Assembly (NCBI RefSeq): GCF_008330225.1
Contig: NZ_CP042466.1
Location: 1,932,501-1,996,500, forward strand
Length of the DNA stretch: 64,000 nucleotides
Direction of reading: 5' to 3'
Source of the DNA: Geobacter sp. FeAm09
GTDB lineage: Bacteria; Desulfobacterota; Desulfuromonadia; Geobacterales; Pseudopelobacteraceae
Numbering within the stretch: position 1 is the first letter of the stretch; each line of letters opens with the position of its first letter. A program made the position numbers and the translations under genes. Below, one piece after another: positions 10,151 through 18,864 of the stretch. Below the pieces are notes generated by a model. The model saw only the letters and a program-made list of their open reading frames with translations. It had not been told where the DNA came from and made no database searches.

Positions 10151-11077
10151 CTACGCGGTCAGCGCCTTCAGGCCGGCACTATCCTCGATATTTGCCGTTT
10201 CCACCTCTTTGGAAATCCGCTTCACCAGACCCGACAGCACCTTGCCGGGACCGATCTCCACAAACCGCGTGACCCCCTGCTCCACCATGCCCGTTACCGA
10301 CTGCTGCCACAGCACCGGAGCGCAGACCTGGGTTACCAGGAGCTCCTTTACGCGGCCATTGTCGGCATTCGGCGCGGCATCGGCATTGGCGACCACCGGG
10401 AGGCTCATCTGATTGGCCGCAACCGCCTCCAGTACCCCGGCGAGCCGCTCGGCAGCCGGTTTCATGAGGGGGCAATGGAACGGGGCGCTGACCGGCAGCA
10501 GCATGGTCTTCCGGAAGCCGCGCCCTTTGGCGATCTCGATGGCGCGCCCCACGGCGCTGCTGTGGCCTGCGATCACGATCTGGCCGGGCGAATTGAAGTT
10601 GGCCGGCGCCACGACCTCTCCCTGAGCCGCCTCACGGCAGATATCCTCAAGCACGTCCCGTTCGATGCCCAGCATGGCGGCCATGGAACCGGTGCCGACC
10701 GGTACCGCTTCCTGCATGAAGGTGCCCCGTGCCCGGACGGTCCTGACGGCATCGGCAAAGCCAAGCGCCCCGGAACAGACCAGGGCCGAATACTCGCCCA
10801 GGGAGTGTCCGGCCAGATAGTCGGCATGGAGCCCGGTTTCCTGCTCGACCGCCCGCAGGATAGCGATGCTGGTGGTCAGGATGGCGGGCTGGGTTGTGGC
10901 GGTCAATTTCAGTTCGTCTTCGCTGCCGGCAAAGCAGGTGGCGGACAACTTCATGCCAAGGGCATCGTCAGCCTCTTCAAAGGTCCGGCGGGCAACCGGA
11001 AAGGCCTCGGCCAGTTCCTTGCCCATCCCCGGGTATTGGGAACCCTGTCCGGGGAATATGAAAGCGGTTTTACTCAT
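10151..11077 (-). CDS. fabD: Malonyl-CoA:ACP transacylase
   Basis: Moves malonyl from CoA to ACP to feed chain elongation. The 308-residue protein has FPGQGSQYPGMG (8-19), the nucleophile Ser92 in GHSLGEYSAL, the downstream catalytic His in SAPFHCPLM and the GPGKVL block. The ATG at 11077 is preferred over the in-frame GTG at 11086 because AAAGGT lies about 8 bases upstream of it. It is downstream of fabH. Confidence 0.96.
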   Translation of the reverse strand: MSKTAFIFPGQGSQYPGMGKELAEAFPVARRTFEEADDALGMKLSATCFAGSEDELKLTATTQPAILTTSIAILRAVEQETGLHADYLAGHSLGEYSALVCSGALGFADAVRTVRARGTFMQEAVPVGTGSMAAMLGIERDVLEDICREAAQGEVVAPANFNSPGQIVIAGHSSAVGRAIEIAKGRGFRKTMLLPVSAPFHCPLMKPAAERLAGVLEAVAANQMSLPVVANADAAPNADNGRVKELLVTQVCAPVLWQQSVTGMVEQGVTRFVEIGPGKVLSGLVKRISKEVETANIEDSAGLKALTA

Positions 11078-11146
11078 GAGAGACACCTTTCAATGAATAA
11101 AAATATCCTTTGGTTCCGTGTCTGATCCAAATTCGGGGGAAGCAGG

Positions 11147-12130
11147 CTACCAGCGTACCAGGGCGGAACCGTAGGTAAACCCTCCGCCAAAGGCATCCAT
11201 CAGGATGATGTCGCCAGCCTTGATGGCGCCGGAGCGGTTTGCCTCGTCGAGGGCGATCGGAATCGATGCGGCCGACGTGTTGCCGTAGTTGTGAAGATTC
11301 ACAAATACCCGCTCCTCAGGTAGCCCCAGGCGTTTGGCGGTTGCGTCGATGATGCGGCGATTGGCCTGGTGGGGAATGAACAGCGATATATCGGAAGGCG
11401 ACATGCCGTTTGCCGCAAGGGCGGCGGAGGCGGCCTCTTCCATGGCCCGCACGGCATGCTTGAAGACGTCGTTCCCCTCCATGCGGATATAATAGAGGCG
11501 CTCGTCAATGGTGCGCGGATTGAAAGCCGGGTTCCTGCTCCCGGCGCCGGGCAGATAGAGCTGGTCCCAGTGGGAACCGTCACTGAATATGTGGGTGGAG
11601 AGGATGCCGTTCCCGTCCGCGCAGGCCTCCACCACTGCGGCCCCGGCCCCGTCTCCAAAAAGGATGCAGGTGTTCCGGTCGGTCCAATCGACCACGCGCG
11701 ACAGGACCTCGGCTCCGATGACCAGGGCCTTCTTTGCCATGCCGGCGCGAATATGGGTCGTGGCGATGGACAAGCCGTACAGAAAGCCGGAGCAGGCGGC
11801 AGAGAGGTCGAACGCTGCCGCTTTATGCGCCCCAAGCTCCTTTTGCAGGATGCAGGCGGTTGCCGGAAAGGGAAAATCGGGGGTGACGGTGCCGAGAATG
11901 ATCAGGTCGAGCTCATCGGCGCCAATCCCGGACATGGCAAGGGCGCGTCTGCCGGCTTCGGCGGCAAAGGTAGAGGTGTATTCGCCCTCGACGGCGATAC
12001 GGCGCTCCCTGATGCCGGTTCGGGTGGTGATCCACTCGTCACTGGTTTCGACCATCTGTTCCAGGTCGTGATTGGTAAGGACTTTATCCGGCAGAGAGGA
12101 ACCGGTTCCGGTGATCCGGGCTCCCGACAT
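11147..12130 (-). CDS. fabH: 3-oxoacyl-[acyl-carrier-protein] synthase III
   Basis: Starts fatty acid synthesis by condensing acetyl-CoA (or a branched acyl-CoA) with malonyl-ACP. The 327-residue protein shows nucleophile Cys113 in SAACSGFLYG, His and Asn of the triad in PHQANRRI and NYGNTSAAS, and the family ending FGGGFTYGSALVRW. The ATG at 12130 has AAGGAG six bases upstream; an in-frame ATG at 12145 overlaps the plsX stop as ATGA but has no such site. Confidence 0.97.
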   Translation of the reverse strand: MSGARITGTGSSLPDKVLTNHDLEQMVETSDEWITTRTGIRERRIAVEGEYTSTFAAEAGRRALAMSGIGADELDLIILGTVTPDFPFPATACILQKELGAHKAAAFDLSAACSGFLYGLSIATTHIRAGMAKKALVIGAEVLSRVVDWTDRNTCILFGDGAGAAVVEACADGNGILSTHIFSDGSHWDQLYLPGAGSRNPAFNPRTIDERLYYIRMEGNDVFKHAVRAMEEAASAALAANGMSPSDISLFIPHQANRRIIDATAKRLGLPEERVFVNLHNYGNTSAASIPIALDEANRSGAIKAGDIILMDAFGGGFTYGSALVRW

Positions 12131-12141
12131 GGCATGCTCCT

Positions 12142-13179
12142 TCATGCGGCCGCCTGGTTTTTCAGGCCGTCGCGCTGCGTGTTGACCATGCTGTTTTCCG
12201 ACAGTTTCTCCGCCACCCGCTCGGTGACGCCGCTTTTGGCGTAGTCATGGGCAAAGCGTACGGCATTTTTGATCGCCTTGATATTGGAACCACCATGGCA
12301 GATCATGCCCACGCCATTGATGCCCAGGAGGGGGGCACCGCCGTATTCGGCATAGTCGACGATCTTCTTGAAACGACGGAATGCGCCGTGCACGAAGAGA
12401 TATCCGAGTTTCGACACCCAGCTCTTGACGATCTCTTCCTTCAGCATCCTGGCGGCCGCTTCCGCAAGTCCCTCGGACAGCTTGAGCACCACGTTTCCCA
12501 CAAAACCGTCGCAAACGACCACTTCCACCGTGCCCTTGAAGATGTCGCGCCCCTCTACATAGCCGGCGTAGTTGAGCGACGTTTCCCTCAGGATGGCGTT
12601 GGTTTCACGGGTCAGTTCATTGCCCTTGGAATCCTCCTCGCCGTTGGACAAAAGACCGACGGCCGGGTTGGTAATCCCCATGGCATAGTGGGCGTAGACC
12701 TCACCCATGATGGCAAACTGGGCCAGGTGCTGCGGCTTGCAATCCACGTTGCCCCCCACATCCAGCACGAGGGTCTGCCCCTTGAGGGTGGGGAATATCT
12801 GGGCGATGGCTGGGCGCTCGATACCGTTGATGCGCCTGAGCACGAACATGCCCGCCGCCATGGTGGCGCCGGAGTTTCCGGCACTGACTGCGGCGCAGGC
12901 CTTCCCTTCCTTGACGAGTTCGAACGCCAGGCGTACGGAAGAGTTTTTCTTCTTGCGCACCGCATCAGAGGCGGAGTCGTGCATCCCGACAACTTCACTG
13001 GCGTGGAAGATATCGATATCCAGGCCATTTGTCTGATGTTTGGTCAACTCGGCCTCAAGCCTGGCACGATCACCCACCAGGGTTATGGCTATGCCGAATT
13101 CACGGCACGCGGCAACGGCTCCGGCGACTTCCACGGATGGGGCGTTATCCCCTCCCATTGCGTCAACGGCAACTCTCAT
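12142..13179 (-). CDS. plsX: Phosphate acyltransferase PlsX
   Basis: Converts acyl-ACP to acyl-phosphate, the donor for PlsY in phospholipid synthesis; a peripheral membrane enzyme. The 345-residue protein begins [14 protein letters not shown], the family signature, and keeps the [10 protein letters not shown] and [13 protein letters not shown] blocks. Start is ambiguous between adjacent ATG codons at 13182 and 13179 after a weak GGGA. The rpmF-plsX-fabH order is the classic bacterial arrangement. Confidence 0.95.
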   Translation of the reverse strand: MRVAVDAMGGDNAPSVEVAGAVAACREFGIAITLVGDRARLEAELTKHQTNGLDIDIFHASEVVGMHDSASDAVRKKKNSSVRLAFELVKEGKACAAVSAGNSGATMAAGMFVLRRINGIERPAIAQIFPTLKGQTLVLDVGGNVDCKPQHLAQFAIMGEVYAHYAMGITNPAVGLLSNGEEDSKGNELTRETNAILRETSLNYAGYVEGRDIFKGTVEVVVCDGFVGNVVLKLSEGLAEAAARMLKEEIVKSWVSKLGYLFVHGAFRRFKKIVDYAEYGGAPLLGINGVGMICHGGSNIKAIKNAVRFAHDYAKSGVTERVAEKLSENSMVNTQRDGLKNQAAA

Positions 13180-13209
13180 CATTCCCGGTAGTAACACGGA
13201 CGGCAGCGC

Positions 13210-13395
13210 TTACTGAGCCGAAGAAAGATCGATGACTTCTTTGCCCTTGTACGTGCCACACGTCGGACATGCGCGGTGGGGAAGCTTGGGAGATTTGCAC
13301 TGGGGGCAGGACGAAACCGACTGTGACGTCAGGAAATCGTGAGCCCTTCTCATATTTTTCCGGGATTTGGAGGTTTTCTTCTTGGGTACTGCCAT
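13210..13395 (-). CDS. rpmF: 50S ribosomal protein L32
   Basis: A small zinc-binding protein of the large subunit. The 61-residue sequence starts [20 protein letters not shown] and has two CxxC pairs, CPQC and CPTC, for zinc, with a basic N-terminus. It lies between yceD and plsX, the standard order, and has a good AGGAG-type site upstream. Confidence 0.97.
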   Translation of the reverse strand: MAVPKKKTSKSRKNMRRAHDFLTSQSVSSCPQCKSPKLPHRACPTCGTYKGKEVIDLSSAQ

Positions 13396-13443
13396 AGCGA
13401 CTCTCCTTTTTTCGGTGGAACGGCACCGCCGTCACCTTGATGA

Positions 13444-13986
13444 TTATCGGGAAACCTTGAAATCCTTCAAGGCGCTGAACTTGAAATTAATTTCATCGCG
13501 TCCGCAGGAACAGTCTCCCTGGTTCAGGTCTATCCCGCACGTCGGGCACAACCCTTTGCATGTTTCACTACACAGCGGCTTGAACGGAACCTCCATGGCG
13601 ACCTGCTCTTCCACCTCATGGGTAAGGTCTATCTCATCGCCGCTGTAGGTGGCCGAGACGAGGTCCTGATCATTCAGCTCGGTCTCCTCTTCGTCGCTTT
13701 CCTGGCTCAGTGGGCCTTTGCGGAAAAAGATCGTGAAGCCCGAGGCGATCTCCGTTTCATAGGATGCGAGACACCGGGAGCAGGTAAAGGTTGCCGGCAC
13801 CGTGACATTACCCGCAATCCGCAGATGGTCATATTCACGCATGGCGCTGATCTGGCCCCTGACAGGGCCGGTGAAGGCGCACGTCCCGTCGGCCTGCATC
13901 CCCGAAAGCACCGGAAAGGTGTCGATCGGCTCATCTATCTGTATAGTAAGCGCTTTCTCCTGAATATGGTCAACACTGATTTTCAT
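13444..13986 (-). CDS. yceD: YceD family (DUF177) protein
   Basis: YceD homologues are linked to 23S rRNA accumulation and are encoded almost always with rpmF. The 180-residue protein has the CSRC motif in the middle (about 88-91) and a C-terminal cysteine-rich tail, LCSETCKGLCPTCG followed by CSCG, which looks like an added zinc-ribbon as in many delta-proteobacterial copies. It is the first gene of the lipid cluster, about 50 bases from a strong promoter. Confidence 0.88.
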   Translation of the reverse strand: MKISVDHIQEKALTIQIDEPIDTFPVLSGMQADGTCAFTGPVRGQISAMREYDHLRIAGNVTVPATFTCSRCLASYETEIASGFTIFFRKGPLSQESDEEETELNDQDLVSATYSGDEIDLTHEVEEQVAMEVPFKPLCSETCKGLCPTCGIDLNQGDCSCGRDEINFKFSALKDFKVSR

Positions 13987-14039
13987 GCATCAATCCGTAT
14001 CCGTCGCCCAACAACAGCGCTTAAAATAGAAAGCTAGTT

Positions 14040-14067
14040 AGTATATGCAACGCGACCGGTTTGTCAA
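14040..14067 (-). promoter_or_regulatory. Promoter of the yceD-rpmF-plsX-fab operon
   Basis: On the minus strand a consensus TTGACA (14067-14062) and TATACT (14045-14040) are separated by 16 bases. Transcription would start near 14033, giving a leader of about 45 bases to yceD. I see no clear operator. Confidence 0.8.
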
Positions 14068-14088
14068 GACAATTACAACCAAGCCGAG

Positions 14089-14952
14089 TCAGGATGCGCA
14101 TATTCCGGCGAGGATACGCCTCATGAGCCCCGCGGGCGGCATGGTCCCGGTCCAGATACGAAAGGCCAACTCCCCCTGGGCCGCCAGCATCCCCAGTCCG
14201 TTTGCGTGGCGCACCCCCAGCCGCCGGGCCTCGTGGAGCAGCGGCGTGACCGGCGGTGCGTAGACCATGTCGTAGACCACGCCTTCAGGGGGCAGCGCCC
14301 CGAGGTCGAGCCCCGCAATGGCTTCGCCGTGCATGCCCAGCGACGTGGTGTTCACCACCAGGTCGGCTTCATGAAGCGATGCCGTCACCCGACCACCGTA
14401 GTCCGCAACCACGAGGGCCACATCGGGATAGCGTTCCCCCAGGGCTTCGGTCAGGGCCTCGGCCCGGTCCCGGCTGCGGTTGGCAACGATGATCCGCCGG
14501 GCGCCGGCCCGGCAGATGGCGGCTATGGCGCCGCGGGCCGCGCCGCCGGCGCCGATGATGACCACGGTGCGCTGCTCGGGAATAAAGGCACATTCCTCGG
14601 CCAGTGCCCTGACCAGGCCGTCGCCGTCGGTATTGTAGCCGATCAGGCGTCCGCCCTCGTTGTTGACGGTATTGACGGCGCCCGCGGCGGCGGCGCTTTC
14701 GTCGAGTCCATCAAGATACGGTATGATGGCGGTCTTGTGAGGGATGGTCACGTTCACCCCCCTGACGCCGAGGGCGCCCAGGCCGGCGACAGCCTCGCCC
14801 AGGCGTTCCGGCGGCACATCGAACGGAACATAGACGCCATCAAGACCGCCCTCCTGCAGGGCGGCATTCTGCATGGCCGGGGAGAGGGAGTGGCACACGG
14901 GATGGCCGATGATACCGTAAACCTTGCAGGAACCGCTCAGAGAGGCAAACAC
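14089..14952 (-). CDS. aroE: Shikimate dehydrogenase
   Basis: Reduces 3-dehydroshikimate to shikimate with NADPH in aromatic amino acid synthesis. The 287-residue protein has the substrate-binding CHSLSPAMQN and the PHKTAI lysine, the GAGGAARGA nucleotide loop, and the NTTSLGM block. The start is a GTG at 14952 with GAGGTG upstream; the longer frame overlaps the DUF2723 gene and has no similarity. It lies 4 bases after that gene and is the last of this run. Confidence 0.95.
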   Translation of the reverse strand: MFASLSGSCKVYGIIGHPVCHSLSPAMQNAALQEGGLDGVYVPFDVPPERLGEAVAGLGALGVRGVNVTIPHKTAIIPYLDGLDESAAAAGAVNTVNNEGGRLIGYNTDGDGLVRALAEECAFIPEQRTVVIIGAGGAARGAIAAICRAGARRIIVANRSRDRAEALTEALGERYPDVALVVADYGGRVTASLHEADLVVNTTSLGMHGEAIAGLDLGALPPEGVVYDMVYAPPVTPLLHEARRLGVRHANGLGMLAAQGELAFRIWTGTMPPAGLMRRILAGICAS

Positions 14953-14956
14953 CCCG

Positions 14957-16846
14957 TCACCTCGCCATGCCGTAGCGCATGAGCACCTGTTGAATATTGG
15001 CCTGCAGCTCCGGTGCGATCTGCCCGGCCATTGCCAGCATTCGCATCCCTTCAGCGGAGCGGCCCACACTGAGCAGAAAATCGCCGGCCTCAAGATAGCT
15101 GGAAGCATAGATCAGGATTGCCTTGCCGGTGTCCAGGTCGAGGAACGAAATCTTCTCCAGAATGCCACGGTTATTGTAATTTTCCCACACCGAAATATCG
15201 GGTAGCCCCACCGGCTCGGAGCTGCGGCGCATACGGTAGACCAGCCCCTTCTGGACCGGAACATATTCATTGAAGGAAACCGAATAGCGGGTCGAAAAGT
15301 CAACATACACCGGCCGCACACCGATTTCCTCGGCAATGGCTACACGCAGGCAGGCTTCAGGGTCCAGGCTCTGGACATCCAGCTGTTTCAGGGCGGAGTT
15401 CCGGAAAACCCTCGGCATGGAGTCGAGATACCAGCCGAATACCAGATGGGGCGTATGGGGCAGGTCCACATCCTCGCGCATCCGTTCGACCCCTTGCAGG
15501 TACCAGAGCGGGAAGGCGCCGCTATCGCCCCAGGTGAACATGATCGTGTTCTGGGGCAGTGACCGCAGGGAATTGGTGGCATAGTCATAGGCGATGTAGT
15601 TGTCGTGCTGGTCATTCTCGTAATAGTTCACGGCGCACAAGGATACCGGCAGCATAAAAAACATGACCGTCACCAGGAGATACACCCGCATGTCGTAGCG
15701 TTCGGGCAGCCGTGCCCTGCGTAGCGCGAACCCGAGCAGATGAAACAGGCCGATGCCGATCAGCACGGCGCTCAGCAGATAAAGCGGGGTAAAGAATTCC
15801 TCGGTCAGAAAGATGGTCTCGTTCGGCGTGTTGAAATAGCCGGCTATGACGGCGAGGAACGTACCAACGCCGGCCAGATAGGCGATGGCCACATCCCTCT
15901 GCTTCCGCCAGAGGCATACCAGGGCCAGGATCACCAGAGCCCCGCCCAACCAGGTAAATTCGTGGGGGATGTTGAATGCCTTGATCTGGGCCCACCACAG
16001 CGAGGCGTTGCGGGTATGGGGCTCGGCCGGGTACCCCTTGCGCAGGAAATGCCACATGAACTGTCCGTAGGTCTTGGGGTCCCCCCAGTTCAGCAGGGGG
16101 TTCTGGGTTGCCCGCAACGGCAGGTAGAGGTGTACGGAAAACCCCAGCAGGGCAAAGGCCGTAGCCAGGATCAACTCCTTGACTCTCAGGATCATGCGCC
16201 AGTCGGCCAGCACGATCAGCAAAAACCATGACGGCAACAACAGTACGACCGACTGGTGGGCCGCCATGCTCATCCCAGCCAGGAAGGTGCATGCATAGAC
16301 ATAGGCCGGGCGCTCGCTGCCGTTGCGGTAATGCTCGCGCCATTGCAAAAGCAGGAGGAAAATGACCGCCGTAATGAAGGCGAGCAGGGGATAGGGTTTG
16401 TCATGATTGGATTGGAGCCAGAGCCGCGGGGTGACGGCAAAGGCGAGCGCAGCGGCCAACCCTGCCGCCTTGACGGCAAAGCCGGCAAAACGTTCCTGTT
16501 CCACAATCCGTTCGTCCTTGAGAATGCGGAGCGTGAGGAGGTAGACGCTCAGGCAGGCCAGGGACGAAGAGAACGCCGTGGCCATATTGATGCGGAAGGC
16601 GATATTGCCCAACGGCAGCCAGGTAAAAGGTTTGGTGTACATGAGAAACAGGGGGTACCCGGGCGAATGGGCCGACCCCAGGGCATAGGAGGCGGTCAAA
16701 AACTCGCCGCTGTCGAAAAAGGTCACCGAAGGGGCCAGGGTCGCCATGTAGATCCCGAAAGGTATGATGAAAGCCAGGATCGGATACGGATCCACGCATT
16801 CCGGGAGAAGCGATCTCCAAAAACCGAATGAGAGTTTTTTCTTCAT
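14957..16846 (-). CDS. DUF2723 multi-pass membrane protein
   Basis: 629 residues with about 10 hydrophobic segments in the first 420 and a soluble C-terminal third. The N-terminal FFDSGEFLTASYALGSAHSPGYPLF region matches DUF2723, a GT-C-fold membrane family related to protein O-mannosyltransferases; the Asp and Glu in the first loop are the expected catalytic position. The role here is unknown; a lipid-linked sugar transfer to protein or glycan at the periplasmic face is the family-based guess. It overlaps the flippase-like gene by 4 bases, so the two are translationally coupled. Confidence 0.82.
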   Translation of the reverse strand: MKKKLSFGFWRSLLPECVDPYPILAFIIPFGIYMATLAPSVTFFDSGEFLTASYALGSAHSPGYPLFLMYTKPFTWLPLGNIAFRINMATAFSSSLACLSVYLLTLRILKDERIVEQERFAGFAVKAAGLAAALAFAVTPRLWLQSNHDKPYPLLAFITAVIFLLLLQWREHYRNGSERPAYVYACTFLAGMSMAAHQSVVLLLPSWFLLIVLADWRMILRVKELILATAFALLGFSVHLYLPLRATQNPLLNWGDPKTYGQFMWHFLRKGYPAEPHTRNASLWWAQIKAFNIPHEFTWLGGALVILALVCLWRKQRDVAIAYLAGVGTFLAVIAGYFNTPNETIFLTEEFFTPLYLLSAVLIGIGLFHLLGFALRRARLPERYDMRVYLLVTVMFFMLPVSLCAVNYYENDQHDNYIAYDYATNSLRSLPQNTIMFTWGDSGAFPLWYLQGVERMREDVDLPHTPHLVFGWYLDSMPRVFRNSALKQLDVQSLDPEACLRVAIAEEIGVRPVYVDFSTRYSVSFNEYVPVQKGLVYRMRRSSEPVGLPDISVWENYNNRGILEKISFLDLDTGKAILIYASSYLEAGDFLLSVGRSAEGMRMLAMAGQIAPELQANIQQVLMRYGMAR

Positions 16847-17853
16847 GAAGCCTCACCAGCCTTTCGAACCGAATCAAGTGATATCCCACCGCTCCAGAGG
16901 TGATAAAATCCGGCGATGATAACAGGGAAGAAAGCCGTGCCGTGGATGATCAGAGCGATACTGATCGAGGTGGCATCGGCGATGCCGAAGGCTGAAAGCC
17001 CCTTGAAACAGGCATAATGGTAGGTGCCGATAAAGCCGGGAGAAGCCGGCACCATCACGGCAAACACCAACAGCACCAGGATGAACATGGAAGCGGTGAT
17101 GGGGAGATGAATGCCAAAGCCCCGAAGCGTCATATCCACCGGCAGCACCGCGAACATCCAGATGAAAAACGATGACGCCACAAGGGCCAGGACATGCCCC
17201 CCCCGGCTGGACAGCCGGATGCCGGCGATAAACGAGCCCAACAGCGGCACGAGGCGCTCGCTCACCCTGCCGGGGAACGGCTTCAGCAGCCACGCCACCA
17301 GTTTAAGGGTCCGCATGGTCTGCCGTTTCAGCAGGTACAGGAACACGAGCACGCCGCAGTAAAGCAGAAACATGGCCACGCCGCCGGCTCTGAGCGCCGT
17401 TTCGGCATCGGCCATATTGCCGGGCAGATGCAGGGTGAACAGGGTGGCCAGGAGCATCAGGAGCACCGTAAAGCCGTCGAACAACCGGTCGATTACCAGG
17501 GATGCGAACACCGCCGGCGTTTCCATTCCTTCACGCCGGGCCAGGACATAGGCCCGCACAAACTCCCCCAGCCGGGCCGGGAGCAGGTTGTTGGCCATAT
17601 AGCCGATAATGGTTGCCGGGTAGAGCGACGACAGCGGGATCGATTTCTCGGAGATCAGCAGGTAATGCCAGCGCACCGCCCGCAGAAAATAACTGATAAA
17701 GGTGAAGAGCACCGCCAGCGCGATATAGCGGTAATCCACCATCCGCAGGGCGGCACCGAGCTGCCGGAAATCGATCTTCCTCAGCAGCAGCGCCATGAAA
17801 AAGACGCTGATCCCGATTCCCAGCCAGAACTTCACGTCAAAAGTGCGTTTCAC
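16843..17853 (-). CDS. Flippase-like (lysylphosphatidylglycerol synthase TM, UPF0104) membrane protein
   Basis: 336 residues with about eight hydrophobic helices and the family's NNLLPARLGEFVRAYVLARREG block (about 90-110), a PASPGFIGTYHY segment and a C-terminal helix. It corresponds to the MprF transmembrane domain without the synthase domain. Relatives act with membrane glycosyltransferases, which fits the overlapping DUF2723 gene. The substrate is unknown. It begins one base after ribF ends. Confidence 0.82.
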   Translation of the reverse strand: MKRTFDVKFWLGIGISVFFMALLLRKIDFRQLGAALRMVDYRYIALAVLFTFISYFLRAVRWHYLLISEKSIPLSSLYPATIIGYMANNLLPARLGEFVRAYVLARREGMETPAVFASLVIDRLFDGFTVLLMLLATLFTLHLPGNMADAETALRAGGVAMFLLYCGVLVFLYLLKRQTMRTLKLVAWLLKPFPGRVSERLVPLLGSFIAGIRLSSRGGHVLALVASSFFIWMFAVLPVDMTLRGFGIHLPITASMFILVLLVFAVMVPASPGFIGTYHYACFKGLSAFGIADATSISIALIIHGTAFFPVIIAGFYHLWSGGISLDSVRKAGEAS

Positions 17854-17854
17854 G

Positions 17855-18828
17855 TCATTCTCCGATCTGTTCCGGGGAAAACAAGGGCTTGATCAGGCTC
17901 TGATCGGCCGCAGCCAGAATGGTTCTGGTGGTGGCCACATCCTGCTGGATAGCCGCGATGAGCGCCGCCGCATCCGGGAATTTCATCACGCCCCTCAGGC
18001 GCTGCACAAAGCAGATGGCGATCTCGCGACCGTAGAGCTGACCGGAAAAATCAAGCAAAAATGCCTCGATGGTCCGCACCCCACCCTCGAAGGTCGGGTT
18101 GTTGCCGATGTTGCAGGCACCCTGCAGGATGCGGCCATCCACGGCAACCATGACCGCATAGACGCCATCGGGGGCAGCAGTTCGTTGCGGGTCGAGATGT
18201 TGGCGGTGGGAAAACCGAGGGTCTGGCCGATCTCCCGGCCATGCACGACCGTACCCGAAATAACGTGATACCTGCCCAGAATACCGGCCGCCGCCGGCAT
18301 GTCGCCGCGGCCTATGAGGCGGCGCGCCAGGCTGCTGCTGAAGATGGCGCGCCCTTCCCCGACCGGACGTATGTCCTCCAGGGTAAAGCCGCATTCCTTC
18401 CCCAGTCGCTCCAGCGTTTTCTGGTTGCCCTGGCGGTCCTTCCCGAAGGCGTAATCATGGCCGATGACGATGTGGCGCATCCCCAGGCCCCCCATGAGGA
18501 TGTCGCGCACAAATGCCTCGGCCGGCATCCGGGAGAATTCGGGCGTAAAGCTGATCGCCGCCAGGCAATCCACGCCTGTTTCGGCAATGAGGGCCGTCTT
18601 CTGGGCAAATGTGGTAATCAGCGCGGGGGCCTTTTCAGGGGCCAGCACCGCCAGCGGGTGCGGCTCGAAGGTAACCACCACCGAGGGGAGGCCCCGGGCG
18701 GCGCTCGCTGCCTTCACCTGTCGAAGCAGCTCGACATGCCCACGATGAACTCCGTCAAAATTTCCAATAGTTATAACGGAACTGTCAAAGTTTTTCTTTA
18801 AAGCTTCCGAACCGGTCAGTACACGCAT
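17855..18828 (-). pseudogene. ribF: Riboflavin kinase/FAD synthetase, interrupted by a one-base deletion
   Basis: RibF makes FMN and FAD from riboflavin. The N-terminal FAD synthetase domain is intact (GNFDGVHRGH at about 22-31, GHDYAFGKDR). After the kinase entry FPTANIS and NELLPP, at about residue 220, the frame changes: as read it runs to a stop at 17995, whereas the expected kinase sequence (DGVYAVMVAVDGR, NIGNNPTF, E-F-L-D-F block) continues in another frame to 17855. One extra C in the five-C run (complement of 18170-18174) restores a normal protein of about 324 residues. RibF is essential in most bacteria, so a sequencing error is more likely than real loss. It lies between recG and the flippase gene. 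Confidence 0.85.
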
Positions 18829-18864
18829 ACCGCAAACGTCCTATTCGCCATTGAGAAATAAAAA

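Noticed and set aside
17995-18828. Genuine loss of riboflavin kinase
   Set aside because: The rest of the kinase domain downstream is free of stops and well conserved in the other frame, which is unlike a decaying gene.
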